A DNA stretch of 64,000 nt from Bathynomus jamesi (GCA_023014485.1 JAJOZX010001727.1:67001-131000), one strand, 5' to 3'; shown: positions 46,062-57,473, counted from the stretch's first letter. Notes: generated from the letters alone by a model not told the origin. A program made the numbers and translations.

Positions 46062-46064
<3 letters not shown>
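45141..46064 (-). mobile_element. mariner-type foldback element with ~310-bp arms
   Basis: Ends CAGGGTGGGCGGAAAGTAGC and its complement next to (TA)n. The arms 45141-45449 and 45754-46064 are long, nearly identical inverted repeats, and both encode the C-terminal end of the transposase. The core in between encodes the middle of the transposase once, on the minus strand. Confidence 0.92.
45245..45700 (-). pseudogene. mariner-type transposase fragment in the foldback element
   Basis: The minus strand reads FMQDGAPPHFALVVREWLD (second catalytic Asp) and QWPARSPDLTPCDFFLWG (third acidic region), then a one-base shift before the C-terminal part. The intact-looking C-terminal part (PRTLEELEDRIREVMSSIPP, ending GAHIEF) is on the plus strand at 45758-45952 in the other arm. 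The N-terminal DNA-binding region is absent. Same transposase type as 47690-48723. Confidence 0.88.
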
Positions 46065-46114
<50 letters not shown>

Positions 46115-46253
46115 TATATATATAATGTTTATATAAAAAATGTTTATAGACTGTTGTAGATAGAGCGCAAAGGCTTCACTGTTTTACAAAGCACTGCTCT
46201 GCTCATAAACCCGGTCACGGTACGCGAACCTCGCAGCATCATTGCCCAGTATA

Positions 46254-46785
46254 CGGGGTGATTCATAAATGTGTCCCATAAATCGCAGGGTATATTCTTG
46301 AGACAAAAGCAAAGAAAGAAGACCATGTAAACATAGGTCGAGAAACCCGTAGGTTTTGAGTTATAGCACGCGAGAGAAAAACGAAACTCCTAAAATTTTT
46401 TTTTACATTTTAGGCAAATATACAGTGTGATACATTTGCTTCATTAAAGTAAATATTCGAAATTCTTTCTTATTTCTTGAATGCATGCCTCAGCACCTAC
46501 CCCACCCCCCCTTCATCGTAAATTACCGCTAACCACCATTCTCTCATACTTACTCATGTTACCCCTTCAACTATCTCTCCTCTATCCTATTTTGCGACGT
46601 GCTGAGGCATGTATTCAAGAAGTAGGAAAGAATTTCAAACATTTACTTTAATGAAGCAAATGTATATTGGCATAAAATGTAAAAAATCTTTAGGAGTTTA
46701 ATTTTTGTTTGTATGGTCTTTTTTCTTTGCGTTTGTCTCAAGAATACACCCTGCGATTTATGAAACGCATTTATGAATCACCCTG
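46254..46785. mobile_element. non-autonomous element with ~57-bp TIRs (mariner-type)
   Basis: CGGGGTGATTCATAAATG and CATTTATGAATCACCCTG ends; similarity continues through ATAAATCGCAGGGT and TTCTTGAGACAAA. A second inverted pair (GAATGCATGCCTCAGCACC / GTGCTGAGGCATGTATTC) is nested inside at 46478 and 46596. TA precedes the left end. Confidence 0.85.
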
Positions 46786-47136
46786 TGTAGAGGGTCAACA
46801 TACTAACGAGGCTTCCGTACGTAGTTCATCACCAATGGAAACAACAAATCTTTGAGCTATCATAATCCAATGAACAATCTAATTCATAATCACTTCCGTG
46901 TTTGTGTCGTTAGTTTGTATATACAGTATAATGCAAAGTCAAGGATTCTGTACTTTCAAATTACCCACTGACAATAAAAATCTGGTAAAATCTGTCGCAG
47001 TTATAGCACGCAGCATTAAAAGCAGATAGATATAATGGAATCAATGAAAAGAAGGGATAATTTCAGCAAGTATGATGCAGAGAATTTAAGATCCTGACAA
47101 AACAAAAGATGGTGTACAAAATAGCTTCCTATTTAC

Positions 47137-47336
47137 CTTGCAATTACAGCTCCTGCTCTGTCAAAAACAACTTGGGTATTGTAAGCGAAGAACCCTTTTT
47201 CAGGGCAGTCTTCTGAAGTGTAGATTTTCCAGGGTGCCACAGAGATTGTTTCCTCTGAACATGGGTACAACTCCGCTAGATCAACGACTAAATATATTTC
47301 GTTATCTATTGCTCCACAGCTTAAAATCTGCATTGC
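47137..47336 (-). CDS. vanin-like amidohydrolase, third exon found
   Basis: 200 bp between TTTTCTCAG|GCAATG and GCAAG|GTAAAT. It reads AMQILSCGAIDNEIYLVVDL and GFFAYNTQVVFDRAGAVIAR, a block conserved in vanins just before the catalytic Lys motif. It joins exon 2 in phase 0 (HFE-AMQILSC). It ends in phase 2, so it cannot join the catalytic-Cys exon directly. Confidence 0.9.
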
Positions 47337-47615
47337 CTGAGAAAATACTAAGGCGTATCACATTTTTAAATGTCTTATTTACGGTTTTAGCATTATAAAA
47401 CACTAACTCAAAGTCTCTATATAATTTCACAATTTATAGTTGTATGTGTTATCGTAGATGATATAGATAACGGCTTACTAAAACCATAGTGGTGAGTTCT
47501 AACGTGGTGGAATTCCATACTCATCAATCGAACTATAATAATAATACCCTGTGTATGGGCAGGGCCGGATTAAGGCTCTGAGGGACCTAAGGCTAATAAG
47601 AGGGAAAGGCCTATA

Positions 47616-48834
47616 CACGGTAGTCCTACAGACCCTATCTATTTTGCTGAAATAGTGATATTTCTATTTTTTCTACAGGCCATAGATGATGATGGCTGTA
47701 TAAGAATATGTGAGGGTATTAACACTACGTATCCAAGGGAAGAAGTGCAAAGAAATTCGAGAAAAATTCGAAAAAAGATTTCACAAATCAGGACTTACAG
47801 ACAAAGCAATTCCCGAGCTGGTCAATAAATTTTAAAAAACCAGGATTTTTTCATGATGAGGCAAGATCTGGACGTCCAGGTACTTCTCAAGAAAATGCCG
47901 AATTGGTAAGAGATACCTTTCAGAAAAATCCTAGAATGTCAACTCGCACAGCACCACGTAGACTGAGCATACCAAAAACAACTGTTCTAAGGATTTCAAA
48001 ATCAACATTAAAAAAGAAAAGTTACCATATTCAAGTGATACATGAGTTACACGAAGAAGATTATCCAAGAAGAGCCGCCATGTGCACAGAATTGATTGAA
48101 AAAAATTCATACCGAAAACTTATTAAACTACATTCTCTTCAGCGATGAGGCGACATTCCACACATATGGAAAGGTTAATCGACATAACTGCCATATCTGG
48201 ACTAGTAAGAAAACAACCGAGTTCGACGAATAGGAGAGAGATTCTCCCAAAGTTAATGTCTAGTTGGGTATGACAAGATCGAAGATTTACGGACCTTTTT
48301 TCTTTGCAGAAGCTACGGTAACGGCCAATTTATGTTGACATGCTTTAGCAGTTTCTTGAACCCCAGCTTCGTTCAGATGACATTCTCGACACTGTTGTCT
48401 TTCATCAAGATGGAGCTCCATGTCACTATGCAAACATCATTCGGGCGTACCTTCATCAGCTCTTACCAAATCACTGGATTGGACGTGGTGGAAACATGCC
48501 CTGGGCAGCGCGATCTCCGGATTTAACACCATTAGACTTCTTTGCGCGGGGCTTTATAAAGTCTGAGGTTTACAAAACAAGTTACAGACCTGCAGGATCT
48601 GCGAACCCGCACTGTCGCGGCAGTCACTGAAATAACCCCAGAGATGCTTGAGAATGTGTCTCGCAACGCAGTGGACAGATTTGAGATTTGCAGAGACACT
48701 GATGGTGCTCACGTCGAATTTTAGACCTAAGCTCGATAAATAGATATACATCTAATTATGTTACTACATTTTTATCCTAAAATAGGGGGTACTATCATTT
48801 CAGCAAAATAGATGGGGACTTCTGGACCACCCTG
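47616..48834 (+). mobile_element. mariner-type element nested in the hAT MITE
   Basis: Right end TGGACCACCCTG and left end CACGGTAGTCC; inside both is ATCTATTTTGCTGAAAT in opposite orientation. TA on each side. Confidence 0.85.
47690..48723 (+). pseudogene. mariner-type transposase (many breaks)
   Basis: Pieces in several frames: FEKRFHKSGLTDKAIPELVN (N-terminal), TAPRRLSIPKTTVLRISKST (helix-turn-helix, 47903-48148), then VFHQDGAPCHYANIIRAYL with NHWIGRGGNMPWAARSPDLT PLDFF-type sequence near 48395-48560, and DGAHVEF at the end. The acidic residues D and D/E of the catalytic core are visible, but stops and shifts are frequent. Confidence 0.85.
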
Positions 48835-49423
48835 TATATGTACTATATATTGTATAGAATTCATAAAATCTTCAAACAAATAGAAATGTATATTTATCCA
48901 AATTTAACAACTAACAAAAATCAAACCTATGTACATTAAAAAACCCAGCAAAAACAGCATACAATTCAAATAGAGAATGATTTCTTCTTTCCTGGCTTTA
49001 AACTGTGATATCAAACAAAACATCCCCCTTTCTTCGACATGCTGAATGATCATTACACTTGGCCCAAATTCCCAACGTCTGAAAAACAGTTTCGGAAACA
49101 GATTAACCCTTTGAAGCCAATCGTACAAAAATGGATGAAAATCATACATACATAAATACATACATACATATCGACAATAAATACACCATCAGATATACTG
49201 TATTGACATATAAAAAACCCATAATTAAAACTAAAAAACTTATTTTCCACCTCTGAAGATATAATTATGCAGTTATATGTGATATTACTTAACGAACCGC
49301 GTCACAAAGATTTAGGATTTATGATATAAAAATTAAGGTATAAACTCTAGGGCCTGAAGGCTACAGCTTTATTAGCCTAATAACTAATGGTTAATCCGAC
49401 CCTGTGTATGGGATATGTATGTC

Positions 49424-49610
49424 ACCGCCCGTAATTCAATAGGTACCTGTAAGCGAAGTAAAGACACTGTGGTAGAGGGTTCGACTCCCGATGATACTGG
49501 TAATAATAATCCTTAAGTTAATGTAATGGGCCGCAGTAGTTGGCCTGAACGCTGTGGCAGTTTTCAGTCCTCCTGACTGATAATTACTTTTATAGGGTAT
49601 ACATTTATAT
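49424..49610 (+). mobile_element. tRNA-derived SINE
   Basis: TTCAATAGGTACC resembles an A box, and GGTTCGACTCCCG is a clear B box of a tRNA-type polymerase III promoter. The downstream part (GGGCCGCAGTAGTTGGCCTG...) is not tRNA-like. Confidence 0.6.
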
Positions 49611-50348
49611 TAAAATATATACTCTGAAGAATATTTTGTTCGGTGGATGATGCTGACAGGGAACTCTGATATGAAATTTAAATCGCTTATAGACTTCATT
49701 ATTAAGTTTTACTTAAAAAAATCAAATAAAATACAATTACATAAAACTAAATGAAAGCCGCGAAAATTAGTAAATAATTTCCTACAAATAAATGGACTGA
49801 ATTTTTTATTTTTTTTTGCTTGTAAGGGTAAAAAGAGAAAATTATAATGTAAGACATTACTTGTTAAATAGGTTCAACCCAAGTTACGTTCCGTTTGGCT
49901 AGCAACTATGGCTTAGTTGAATTTGAGTAAAATAAAACTTTCTTCTTTTAGAACATGAATTTCACAGGCCAATTTTAGTTCTCTTATAGGGGTTAGTGAA
50001 ATATTAACCTGGAAGGTTTGGACGCTCGGTCCAACTATAGATCCAAAGCGTAGGATTCATTTATAGTCATAGTCATTATATTCAAAGTAAAGCAAAATTT
50101 CTGTATTGTAAAAAATGAAATTACTACACAGGAAAGTTGTTTGCGACGTAATAAATTTAATTTAATAAGACAAAAAATTAACAGCAGGTAACTGACATAA
50201 ATTTTTCAAAATGAAGTTCTACTGCTCCATTGTAGATTAATTGAATGAAAACAAAATGTTCAGACATTGTAATTATAAAGCTAAGGCCATATATTCATAA
50301 AATATAATAAATAAAAGAAAATCAAAAACATATAAAAACCGATAATGA
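49611..50348. other. intron sequence, nothing recognised
   Basis: AT-rich, no gene or defined repeat. Confidence 0.5.
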
Positions 50349-51475
50349 TGCACCCTTCAAATCAGTAAGTGATAGAATTTCCTTTTGCTGTGATTACTTC
50401 AAGCAAACGTTCTTGTATCCTTGTACTTGTAGCAACTTCTGGATTCGTTCCTTCGGAGACGTAACCATTTTTCTTGACAAAATACCTCTAACTCTAAGAT
50501 TCTTCAGATTTCTTGCATGGACCACTCGTTTCGAATCTTTCTATATATATAAAGCTATAAAGCTGCTCGATGATACTGAGGTGCAGGGACTGTCTGTTAA
50601 GAGCCATTCCAAAAACTTTGATTTCTTCTATCCCAATCATTTTACTGTACTTTTGGATGTATGCTGAGGATGATTATCCTGTTGGCATATCTAACCACTT
50701 CCAATCTTCAACGTCCTCACGTCCAAAATCTACTGACTGCTGAATTTATTGCTCCATCAATTTCAACCAAATAGCTCGTACCTACCAATCGAGCCGCTAC
50801 CGTGCTTCACTGCGGGGATGGTGTTCCTTTTATTAAACTCTTTTAATTGTAGCCGAAAAGTTTCGTACTTTTCTCATCAAAGAATCTTTTACCAGGGCTC
50901 TTGAGAATCATCAAGGTATTCTTTAGCATACTTGGGTCGTGCAGCTTTGTGATGAGGACGCAAAAATGGCTTCAGCGCAACAGTCTCGTGCAGACAATTC
51001 TTGTGAAATGTTCTTTGAATTCTTTGAACCACTGAGATGCGTACTGAGATACCTGCTGCTGCTGCTTCAAAGGATGACTGGAGGTTTTTGGTAGTAATTT
51101 AATCGGAGATTCTCGGCCACATTTTGGACAGTCTTCTTTGCAGCCTTGGGAGAGATTTTGGGTGGTATTCCTGATCCTTGTAAAGATAAAACATTGCCAA
51201 ACTACTTCTATTTCTTTATGATGTTCAGGGTCGTAGTGACAGGTAGGTCGAGACACTTGGATATTTTCTTCTATTTCAAGTCTTCCGAAAGCCCATCGTT
51301 GGTTTGACATTGGATTACAAAATCTGTTTTCATGCCCGAAACGCTAAAGTATACTTATTAGATTGTATGTAGTACATATTTTGTAAACTTTGCAAGTACG
51401 AGTAAATTTTGATGAAGATTGCATACGCCTAAAATGTAAATTCTACGAATTACTGGTTTGAAGGGTGCTAAACAA
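50349..51475 (-). pseudogene. Tc1-type element with decayed transposase
   Basis: Ends GCACCCTTCAAATCAGTAA and TTACTGGTTTGAAGGGTGC are inverted. Across frames the minus strand gives typical Tc1 pieces: GIPPKISPR, HKAARPKYAKEYLDDSQEPW and NTIPAVKHGSGSI. Stops and shifts are frequent, and the C-terminal catalytic Glu region was not recovered. Confidence 0.75.
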
Positions 51476-51732
51476 ACTTTTGTGTCGCAGTCTTCTGAAA
51501 CAAACATAATTATTAATTTTTTATGATGTAGATTTATCTTTACACATTAATTTTTATACATGTATAGCAATATGTTTATGCATATGCCTGAGCATTTATA
51601 CTTTTATGTATGCATCACAGTTCAAACATTTTCAAGAATTTAGTAGGGGCGCCCAAAACTTTTGAATACATGAAGTATGTTAAAATGAATCATGGACAAC
51701 TGATTAATTATAATTGTAGACTTAGGTTAGAC

Positions 51733-51965
51733 CAAGGGTCGGGGAACTTTTTTGGGTATTACCCAAAAATCTATTTGAGGACGTAATCAGGACGTAAATT
51801 CGTAATATTCTAAAATTTAGAATAACGCCACATTTATTTAACAAAATAAAATAAAAATATACGAAAAAAATATCAGCACAAACTGTCTCTCATACCGCAC
51901 GCATTACCCCCAAAATTTTTAAATTTAGCCCATTTGGGTAATTTACCCCTGTTCCCCAATCACTG
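51733..51965. mobile_element. hAT MITE, 233 bp
   Basis: CAAGGGTCGGGGAAC and GTTCCCCAATCACTG ends with inner GGGTATTACCC / GGGTAATTTACCC. Perfect 8-bp duplication GGTTAGAC (51725-51732, 51966-51973). Confidence 0.9.
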
Positions 51966-52129
51966 GGTTAGACCTTCATATAAGATTTTAAGTTTCCTTT
52001 CCACTCACAGTACATATCTTACCAATGTAAAATTTTAAGAATTAAAATTAGGTACACTTAAGAACTGTACTGAAACTTAAAAGGGTGTCTGATATTGAAT
52101 ATATATATATATTTGTTTAAGATTCACAT

Positions 52130-52641
52130 TAAACGCGTGAATTTCTTTATTCTGAAATAACCCACAGGAAAAAAATAAAACTTACTCAGAGAACTTTCAA
52201 GTTTATTTCAACTCCTCTTCAGGAAAAATAAAAAATACAGACGAATCCGCCCAGCTTGTATATATGCCTCATCAGAAACCTTTCACCAACGATCTAGCTA
52301 GTCCCTCGGATAATTGAGGGGTAGTGGGACTCTCTTTTTATACCGATTAAAAATAAGGTTGGAAATGCAATCATCAAGTTTTTATGTACCGGAACTAATA
52401 TTAAAATTACTAATATGCTTAATATACACTGCTTCAGTTATATTTCTTTCAAGATTCCATTAGCTGTGCGAATACAATATTTATGCTGTTTGATTCTAGT
52501 GGCCAAAGTGTTGCCTATTTCACCAATATATGCTAAATTACAATCTTTACATTTAATAGAATAGATAAAATACAAATACTTTTTCCTATGGGTTATTTCA
52601 GAAAAAAAAATAAAAAATAAATAAAATATATACGTAGTCAT
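52130..52641 (-). mobile_element. PLE fragment with partial GIY-YIG domain
   Basis: The minus strand reads YFIYSIKCKDCNLAYIGEIG, ATRIKQHKYCIRTANGI, the start of the GIY-YIG domain, then breaks. Downstream is a tail with CCTGAAGAGGAGTTGAAATA near 52200. A (TA)n tract and a (GA)n tract (52672-52720) follow on the right. Confidence 0.8.
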
Positions 52642-52660
52642 ATATATATATATAATATAT

Positions 52661-52723
<63 letters not shown>

Positions 52724-53206
52724 AACTCAAAGTTTGGTAATAATTTCTTTTTCCTTTTTCGTTCAAGCAAAAAGCAATTTTAATAAATGAAAGTAATTAA
52801 CTTTCTTAAAAATAGTATTGCTGATTCTGGAGCCATTTTTAGAGACATCAAAGAACTTAGCGAAATGTAAAATTTGCAGCGTATTTTGACCCCTTGTTAC
52901 GCAAACATCTTCCTCTCGAGCGTTAGTTATTAATCAGACAACATCCACTTTATGATCGTCTCTCATTTACGCATTCGTATATAAAGACGGAAGGTAAAAC
53001 TAAGATCCATAGTAAATTAGTGTGTGAAAGTCATTTTTTGTTTAGTTTTTTATTGTGATAAACGCTGTTATTGATATAATGGAGCGTCTAAATTGAAAGT
53101 TATGAACTTCGAGCATTTTATCATACAGATTGCCGAATGTTAGCAGTTGACTAATTTTAATTTATTTTAAATTAAAATGCAGTTAATAAAAGGCAATTTT
53201 GCTTAC

Positions 53207-53362
53207 CTCAAAGTGATCACTGTCATTAGGAAAATGACAAGGGATTATTCTGTCAGAAGGATCAGGAACATATTGAGTGTAGGTTAGAAAACTTTCTGTG
53301 CTGTTTTTGTTCATGTACACACTTTGTAGTCCATATTCAGGTGCAATAAGGATATCTGCTGC
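53207..53362 (-). CDS. vanin-like amidohydrolase, exon 2 (catalytic Glu)
   Basis: 156 bp (52 codons) between TTCCTGCAG|GCAGCA and TTTGAG|GTAAGC. It reads AADILIAPEYGLQSVY, where PEYGL includes the catalytic Glu, then QYVPDPSDRIIPCHFPND, matching the vanin pattern of a proline-rich segment with a Cys. It joins exon 1 in phase (AKTQ-AADIL). Confidence 0.92.
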
Positions 53363-53704
53363 CTGCAGGAAAAGAGGTGTGGAAAGACAGTAAAGGCACT
53401 ATTTAGTTTCGAACATGGGAATTCTGAATTATTGAAATAATATCTACAGTCAATTATTTGAAGGGTTTTTATATTGTACTTTTCAGTTAACCCTTCATTG
53501 ATCAACGAATTGATTAAGGTTGGTGCCAAAACATTCAGTTTCGTCTTACTGAAGATCTCTATTCAGCAGTTAATATATTAATGGAATATAATCATTATTT
53601 AACTACGCTTTAAGTACAGTTTAACTACATGTCTGAAATCACATTATGAGTTGAAATTCCGCGCATGAAACATTATACGAGTATAATTCCTTACCATTCC
53701 TTAC

Positions 53705-54382
53705 CTGGGTTTTAGCTTCGACTGCGTAGGAAACAATACTGTTAGCATTTTCTCTTATGATACCGTAGCCCTTCTCTTCATTATTCCATTCACTGTAAGG
53801 CTCATACTCCAAAACTGCTCCAACGTAAGTTACATGGCCTGGTTCAGGCCCCGTTTCCACTTTTGTCATCGTGTCTTCTCCGGTTTCTTTCATCTGTTGC
53901 GCATCTTGCGTTTCCTGCACCCGTAGTTCGCCTTCCCTTTGATGTCTTTGGTTTGGTTCAAATGCATTTTCGACTTGTAGGTTTTCATCATTTCGTTTTA
54001 CTTTGAAAACAGGCGACTTTATTTCACCCAAATCTTCATTTTCGTCTGATTTTGGTATGTCATTTATATAAATTTTATCGAGATTTCCCGTTTCAGGTGA
54101 AATATTAATTCCAAAGTTATTTTCAGCGGTCTTTTCCCCTGAAGAAATGTAATCATTTTTTAACAACTCTTTCTTTACTTCATATGATGATGATGATGAA
54201 CATTTTACATTCTGACTGTTTTTTGTGTTTCCAGCTTCGTTCGTCTTTCTATCAATGTTATTAATATGATTAGGTAATTGATTGTCCGTTCCTCGATTAG
54301 TTTCATCATAAGACACACATATCACATTGTCATAGTTCATAGACAACAATATTAAAAGGATACAGTAAATACAGATTTTCAT
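53705..54382 (-). CDS. vanin-like amidohydrolase, exon 1 (signal and long acidic spacer)
   Basis: Starts MKICIYCILLILLSMNYDNV, a clear signal peptide. About 160 residues of Asn/Glu/Lys-rich, low-complexity sequence follow before the enzyme domain begins at VTYVGAVLEYEPYSEWN. The exon ends AAAACCCAG|GTAAGG. Vanins usually start the enzyme domain soon after the signal peptide, so the spacer is unusual. The first Met is the best start; the sequence just upstream has stops. Confidence 0.85.
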
Positions 54383-54531
54383 CGTTTAAATTAACTTCCG
54401 TTAAAATCAACTTCGTTTAGAGACAAGAGCCAAGAGAGAACTAAGCAATAATTATTTTCAGTGCATTCGGAGATAAGAATGGGGAACTCGCTTGTCACTA
54501 CCATGACGTAAAACGTCATGCGTTTATGATA

Positions 54532-54581
<50 letters not shown>

Positions 54582-54780
54582 TGTGTGTGTGTGTATATAT
54601 ATACACACAAAGGAATACATCGGATAGCACATAGCAACAGACTGGCTGGTCCCTACGAAGCTGTCTGTTTAAGAAGATAGGTTAAAAGAAGTAAGAAAAT
54701 TTAAAGAAAAGTGAAAGTTTTAAAGCAAAGCAGAGAAAAGAGGTTGAAAGGAAGGAAAAAAATTAAAGATAAAGTGAAAA
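54383..54780. other. upstream flank of the vanin-like gene
   Basis: Holds (TA)n/(CA)n tracts at 54529-54608. No promoter motif can be picked with confidence. Confidence 0.4.
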
Positions 54781-55030
54781 TTTATATTCGTAGATATTAC
54801 CAGAAGTATTGAAACAACACCAATTCAACAAAAGTATATTTAATCGGGTGGAGGCCAATCCCTTTTGTCTTGATGACAGCCTCAGTATCTCGAAAACATT
54901 TTCCACCATTTTTTTTTTCTGGGGAGGGGGTGGTGGTGTCATGAAAAATATTTTGCATGGCTTTGAGCAGGCCGTGACATGTTGTCAACGTTATGTTGCC
55001 CGAACCAATGACTCTTGTCTCACCCTGTAT
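54781..55030 (-). pseudogene. possible Tc1/mariner remnant
   Basis: The minus strand in mixed frames gives ENVFEILRLSSRQKGLASTR-like sequence and ends near CACCCTGTATATA. Too short and decayed to be sure. Confidence 0.35.
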
Positions 55031-55032
55031 AT

Positions 55033-55209
55033 ATGAAAATTATTTCACGAAAGTAACACGTGAATAATATTTATAATGAAAAGAACCACGAAGGAAAAGG
55101 AAACACAGTGGTGCTCAAGCACTTTCGTCCAATGACGTGTTCCTGAGGATGTCATTAGACGAAAGCGCTTGAGCACCACGCTGTTTCTTTTTCCTTCGTG
55201 CTTCTTTTC

Positions 55210-55265
<56 letters not shown>
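55033..55265. mobile_element. PLE terminal repeats, head-to-head, with (TA)n
   Basis: As at 33533: GTGGTGCTCAAGCACTTTCG and CGAAAGCGCTTGAGCACCAC form inverted arms around CTGAGGATGTCATTAGAC, with a 15-base longer centre. (TA)n at 55214-55262. Confidence 0.7.
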
Positions 55266-55266
<1 letters not shown>

Positions 55267-55321
55267 TTGAAATACCTCACGAATGGGTATAAAAGTTGAT
55301 TATTCAATACATCGCGTTATT

Positions 55322-55492
55322 TTTATGGGGTTGTTTAACCTCTATTGCAACATCCAAATCACGAATTGCTATATAATCTAAAAGCATTAGGCGGTCTCCC
55401 ATTCAACTACTACACAGACCCAATGTCGCTTAATTTCACTGATCGACGGGAAGCGTTGTTACGACATTGGCCACGATATAGCCCATATGTTG
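55322..55492 (-). mobile_element. 5S-derived SINE
   Basis: Tail GGGTTGTTTAACCTC..., then GGTCTCCCATTCAACTACTA and AATGTCGCTTAATTTCACTG, the complement of the 5S-like promoter part, and GGCCACGATATAGCCC. Confidence 0.85.
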
Positions 55493-56185
55493 TTTATTTG
55501 CTCTAACAAAAGCTTATACCGCTAATAAAGTTTCTTTCCTCGTCGTTGGGAACGACATACCTGACCAAGGCCCTTGGAAAATGATATGGTCAGGGGCCCT
55601 TAGGTTTTCCATACCTAGCAATTCCCCATAAAAATTGTTAAGTAGTGTGGTCAAGTAATATACATACGTACTATTAGTTTTTACTACTACAACTGCCAAA
55701 TTTAAGATTCCAAATTTATACACCTTTCAAAATTTAGTGGAGTAAAAATACAATGAGAATGTTAATTGAAAAACTCAAAATATAAATTTGAATTGCTAAC
55801 TAGTGTTTTATTTGAATATAAGCAAAATTAGCAAATAAAAGGTTTTCTAGCTTTTTCATTAACAAATTGTTCAACTAGTTCATTATAAGAAGTGTCTCTT
55901 GCTAGTTCATGTTCGATTGCGAGCGTAGCATGACTAGATAATTAATCGTTGTTGGCCCATTGTAGATCTCAGTTCTTAACGCGTTTTAAAAATAGTTTTG
56001 TGTTTTGATTTTGCACCTTACAGTAATGTGCAATTTATGTGAAACAAAACTATTTTAAATTTGGCATTTAGTAGTGACCCCCTCCCCCTTGGGTTGGGGC
56101 CCAGGAATTTTTTCTTTCCCTCTCATAGGGAGGGAATGACTTAAAATCACGAAGACGGATGCATACCTCCAATCTCGGACTCAAC
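55493..56185. other. unassigned spacer
   Basis: No gene recognised. Contains CGTCGTTGGGAACGACATACC...TTTCCAAGGGCC-like short repeats only. Confidence 0.45.
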
Positions 56186-56198
56186 GTACCGAACAGTA

Positions 56199-57013
56199 CG
56201 ACAAATGCAACGAAATCTCTATGCGCTCGTAGAATTTAAATATGCTCGTAATATCTGGCAAACTTTTCAATTTTCCTGCTTTAAATGTTATCGGATATAT
56301 GACGTAAGAATTGAGAGATTATATTAATTATTATAAGCGCTCGTTAAACTTTTATTAGATAATAGTGTATAACGTAAGTTTACATTATATATTTAATAAC
56401 ATTCATTACCTTTAATTAGATATTTTTTCTTGATCGACAAAACAAACCACCTGGTACCAAAATGTGACATTTATGCGCAGGCTTTTTCAAGAGGGATTTG
56501 GAGAAGTATTTATTTATATTAACTACGCCACAGTGATCAAAATGTCGGAGGGCTTTCTTGTATCTTGTCTCTTATGAACTCGCTTCTAGATATGTAAAGG
56601 CGGCTTTAAATTCCGTGGAGAGAAAAATGACTCGAACTGTATCATTAAGTAAGTCTGTTCACATAAATTACTACACACGAGACAAATGGGAGTCAGAATT
56701 TGACTTAATTTTTAATTTGTGATCAGGCAGTCACTCTCGTAATAAACCCTAACGATGACTGTTCGCTCTCTCCTCTCCCGCACAGTATATATATGAATTT
56801 AACAGTACAGCAGATGCAACAAAATCTTTGCTTATAGAATTTAAATAAACTAGCATGCTACAGTGTTCAATCTCGCCCGCTTTAACTGTTACTGGGTACA
56901 TATAACGTAAGAATTAAGAGATTATATTAATTGTAAGCGTTCGTTAAAATGTTATTACAGAAAAGTGTATAACGTAATTTACATTAGATATTTAATAACA
57001 TTCATTACATTTA
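56199..57013 (+). repeat. diverged direct repeat, two ~215-bp copies
   Basis: 56199-56412 and 56800-57013 are about 80% alike and in the same order: AACAGTAC(G/A)...GATGCAACRAAATC, ACGTAAGAATTRAGAGATTA, TAATAACATTCATTAC. No coding potential. They may be two copies of one old element or a local duplication. Confidence 0.8.
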
Positions 57014-57062
57014 AGCTAATAAAAAATATATTTATGCGAAAGAAATTTTCACAAAAAGAACT

Positions 57063-57063
<1 letters not shown>

Positions 57064-57123
<60 letters not shown>
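57064..57123. repeat. (CA)n(TA)n(CA)n microsatellite
   Basis: Compound dinucleotide repeat. Confidence 0.95.
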
Positions 57124-57224
57124 TACCTTGGTTAACCTTGGTTTTGTTTCCGCCCGCCTGCAAGTGACCTTCTAACGGTCAAGCTTGTCACTCCACCTTA
57201 TACATACAGTTTAACGTGGAATTC

Positions 57225-57330
57225 GAACCACGCGTGGTCAGAAATTACAAAATCCTCGCCCGGTCTCGATCTCACGACATCCCGATCAGCAGTACAGCGT
57301 CTTAACCACTAGGTTACCCAGCGTACCCAT
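57225..57330 (-). repeat. tRNA-derived unit
   Basis: The minus strand reads GGTAACCTAGTGGTTAAGACG (A box) and GAGATCGAGACCGGG (B-box-like). The tail GGTTCGAATTCCACG follows. Probably a tRNA-type SINE head. Confidence 0.6.
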
Positions 57331-57382
57331 TTATCTACCAACCAATTTGTGGAAGGATGCACAGCTGTGTTTTGCTGCGCGT

Positions 57383-57455
57383 CGCTGCCGTCATCAGGTC
57401 TCGATCCCGGGGCCGATGGATTCTTAGTCAGCGATGCTAATCACTACACCACCGA
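57383..57455 (-). repeat. tRNA-like unit
   Basis: The minus strand reads GCCTCGGTGGTGTAGTGATT (A box) and CCCCGGGATCGAGACC (B box). It has tRNA size, but no clean anticodon stem could be folded by eye. Confidence 0.5.
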
Positions 57456-57473
57456 GGCACATAACATAAGTTT

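Larger units (their letters stand above)
47560..49404. mobile_element. hAT MITE with CAGGGCCGGATTAA ends, enlarged by a mariner
   Basis: Ends CAGGGCCGGATTAAGG and GGTTAATCCGACCCTG; perfect 8-bp duplication TGTATGGG (47552-47559, 49405-49412). A mariner-type element sits at 47616-48834. Confidence 0.93.

Noticed and set aside
49053..49250. Tyr/Cys-rich minus-strand frames at 48904-49250
   Set aside because: No domain, low complexity, and located inside a MITE.
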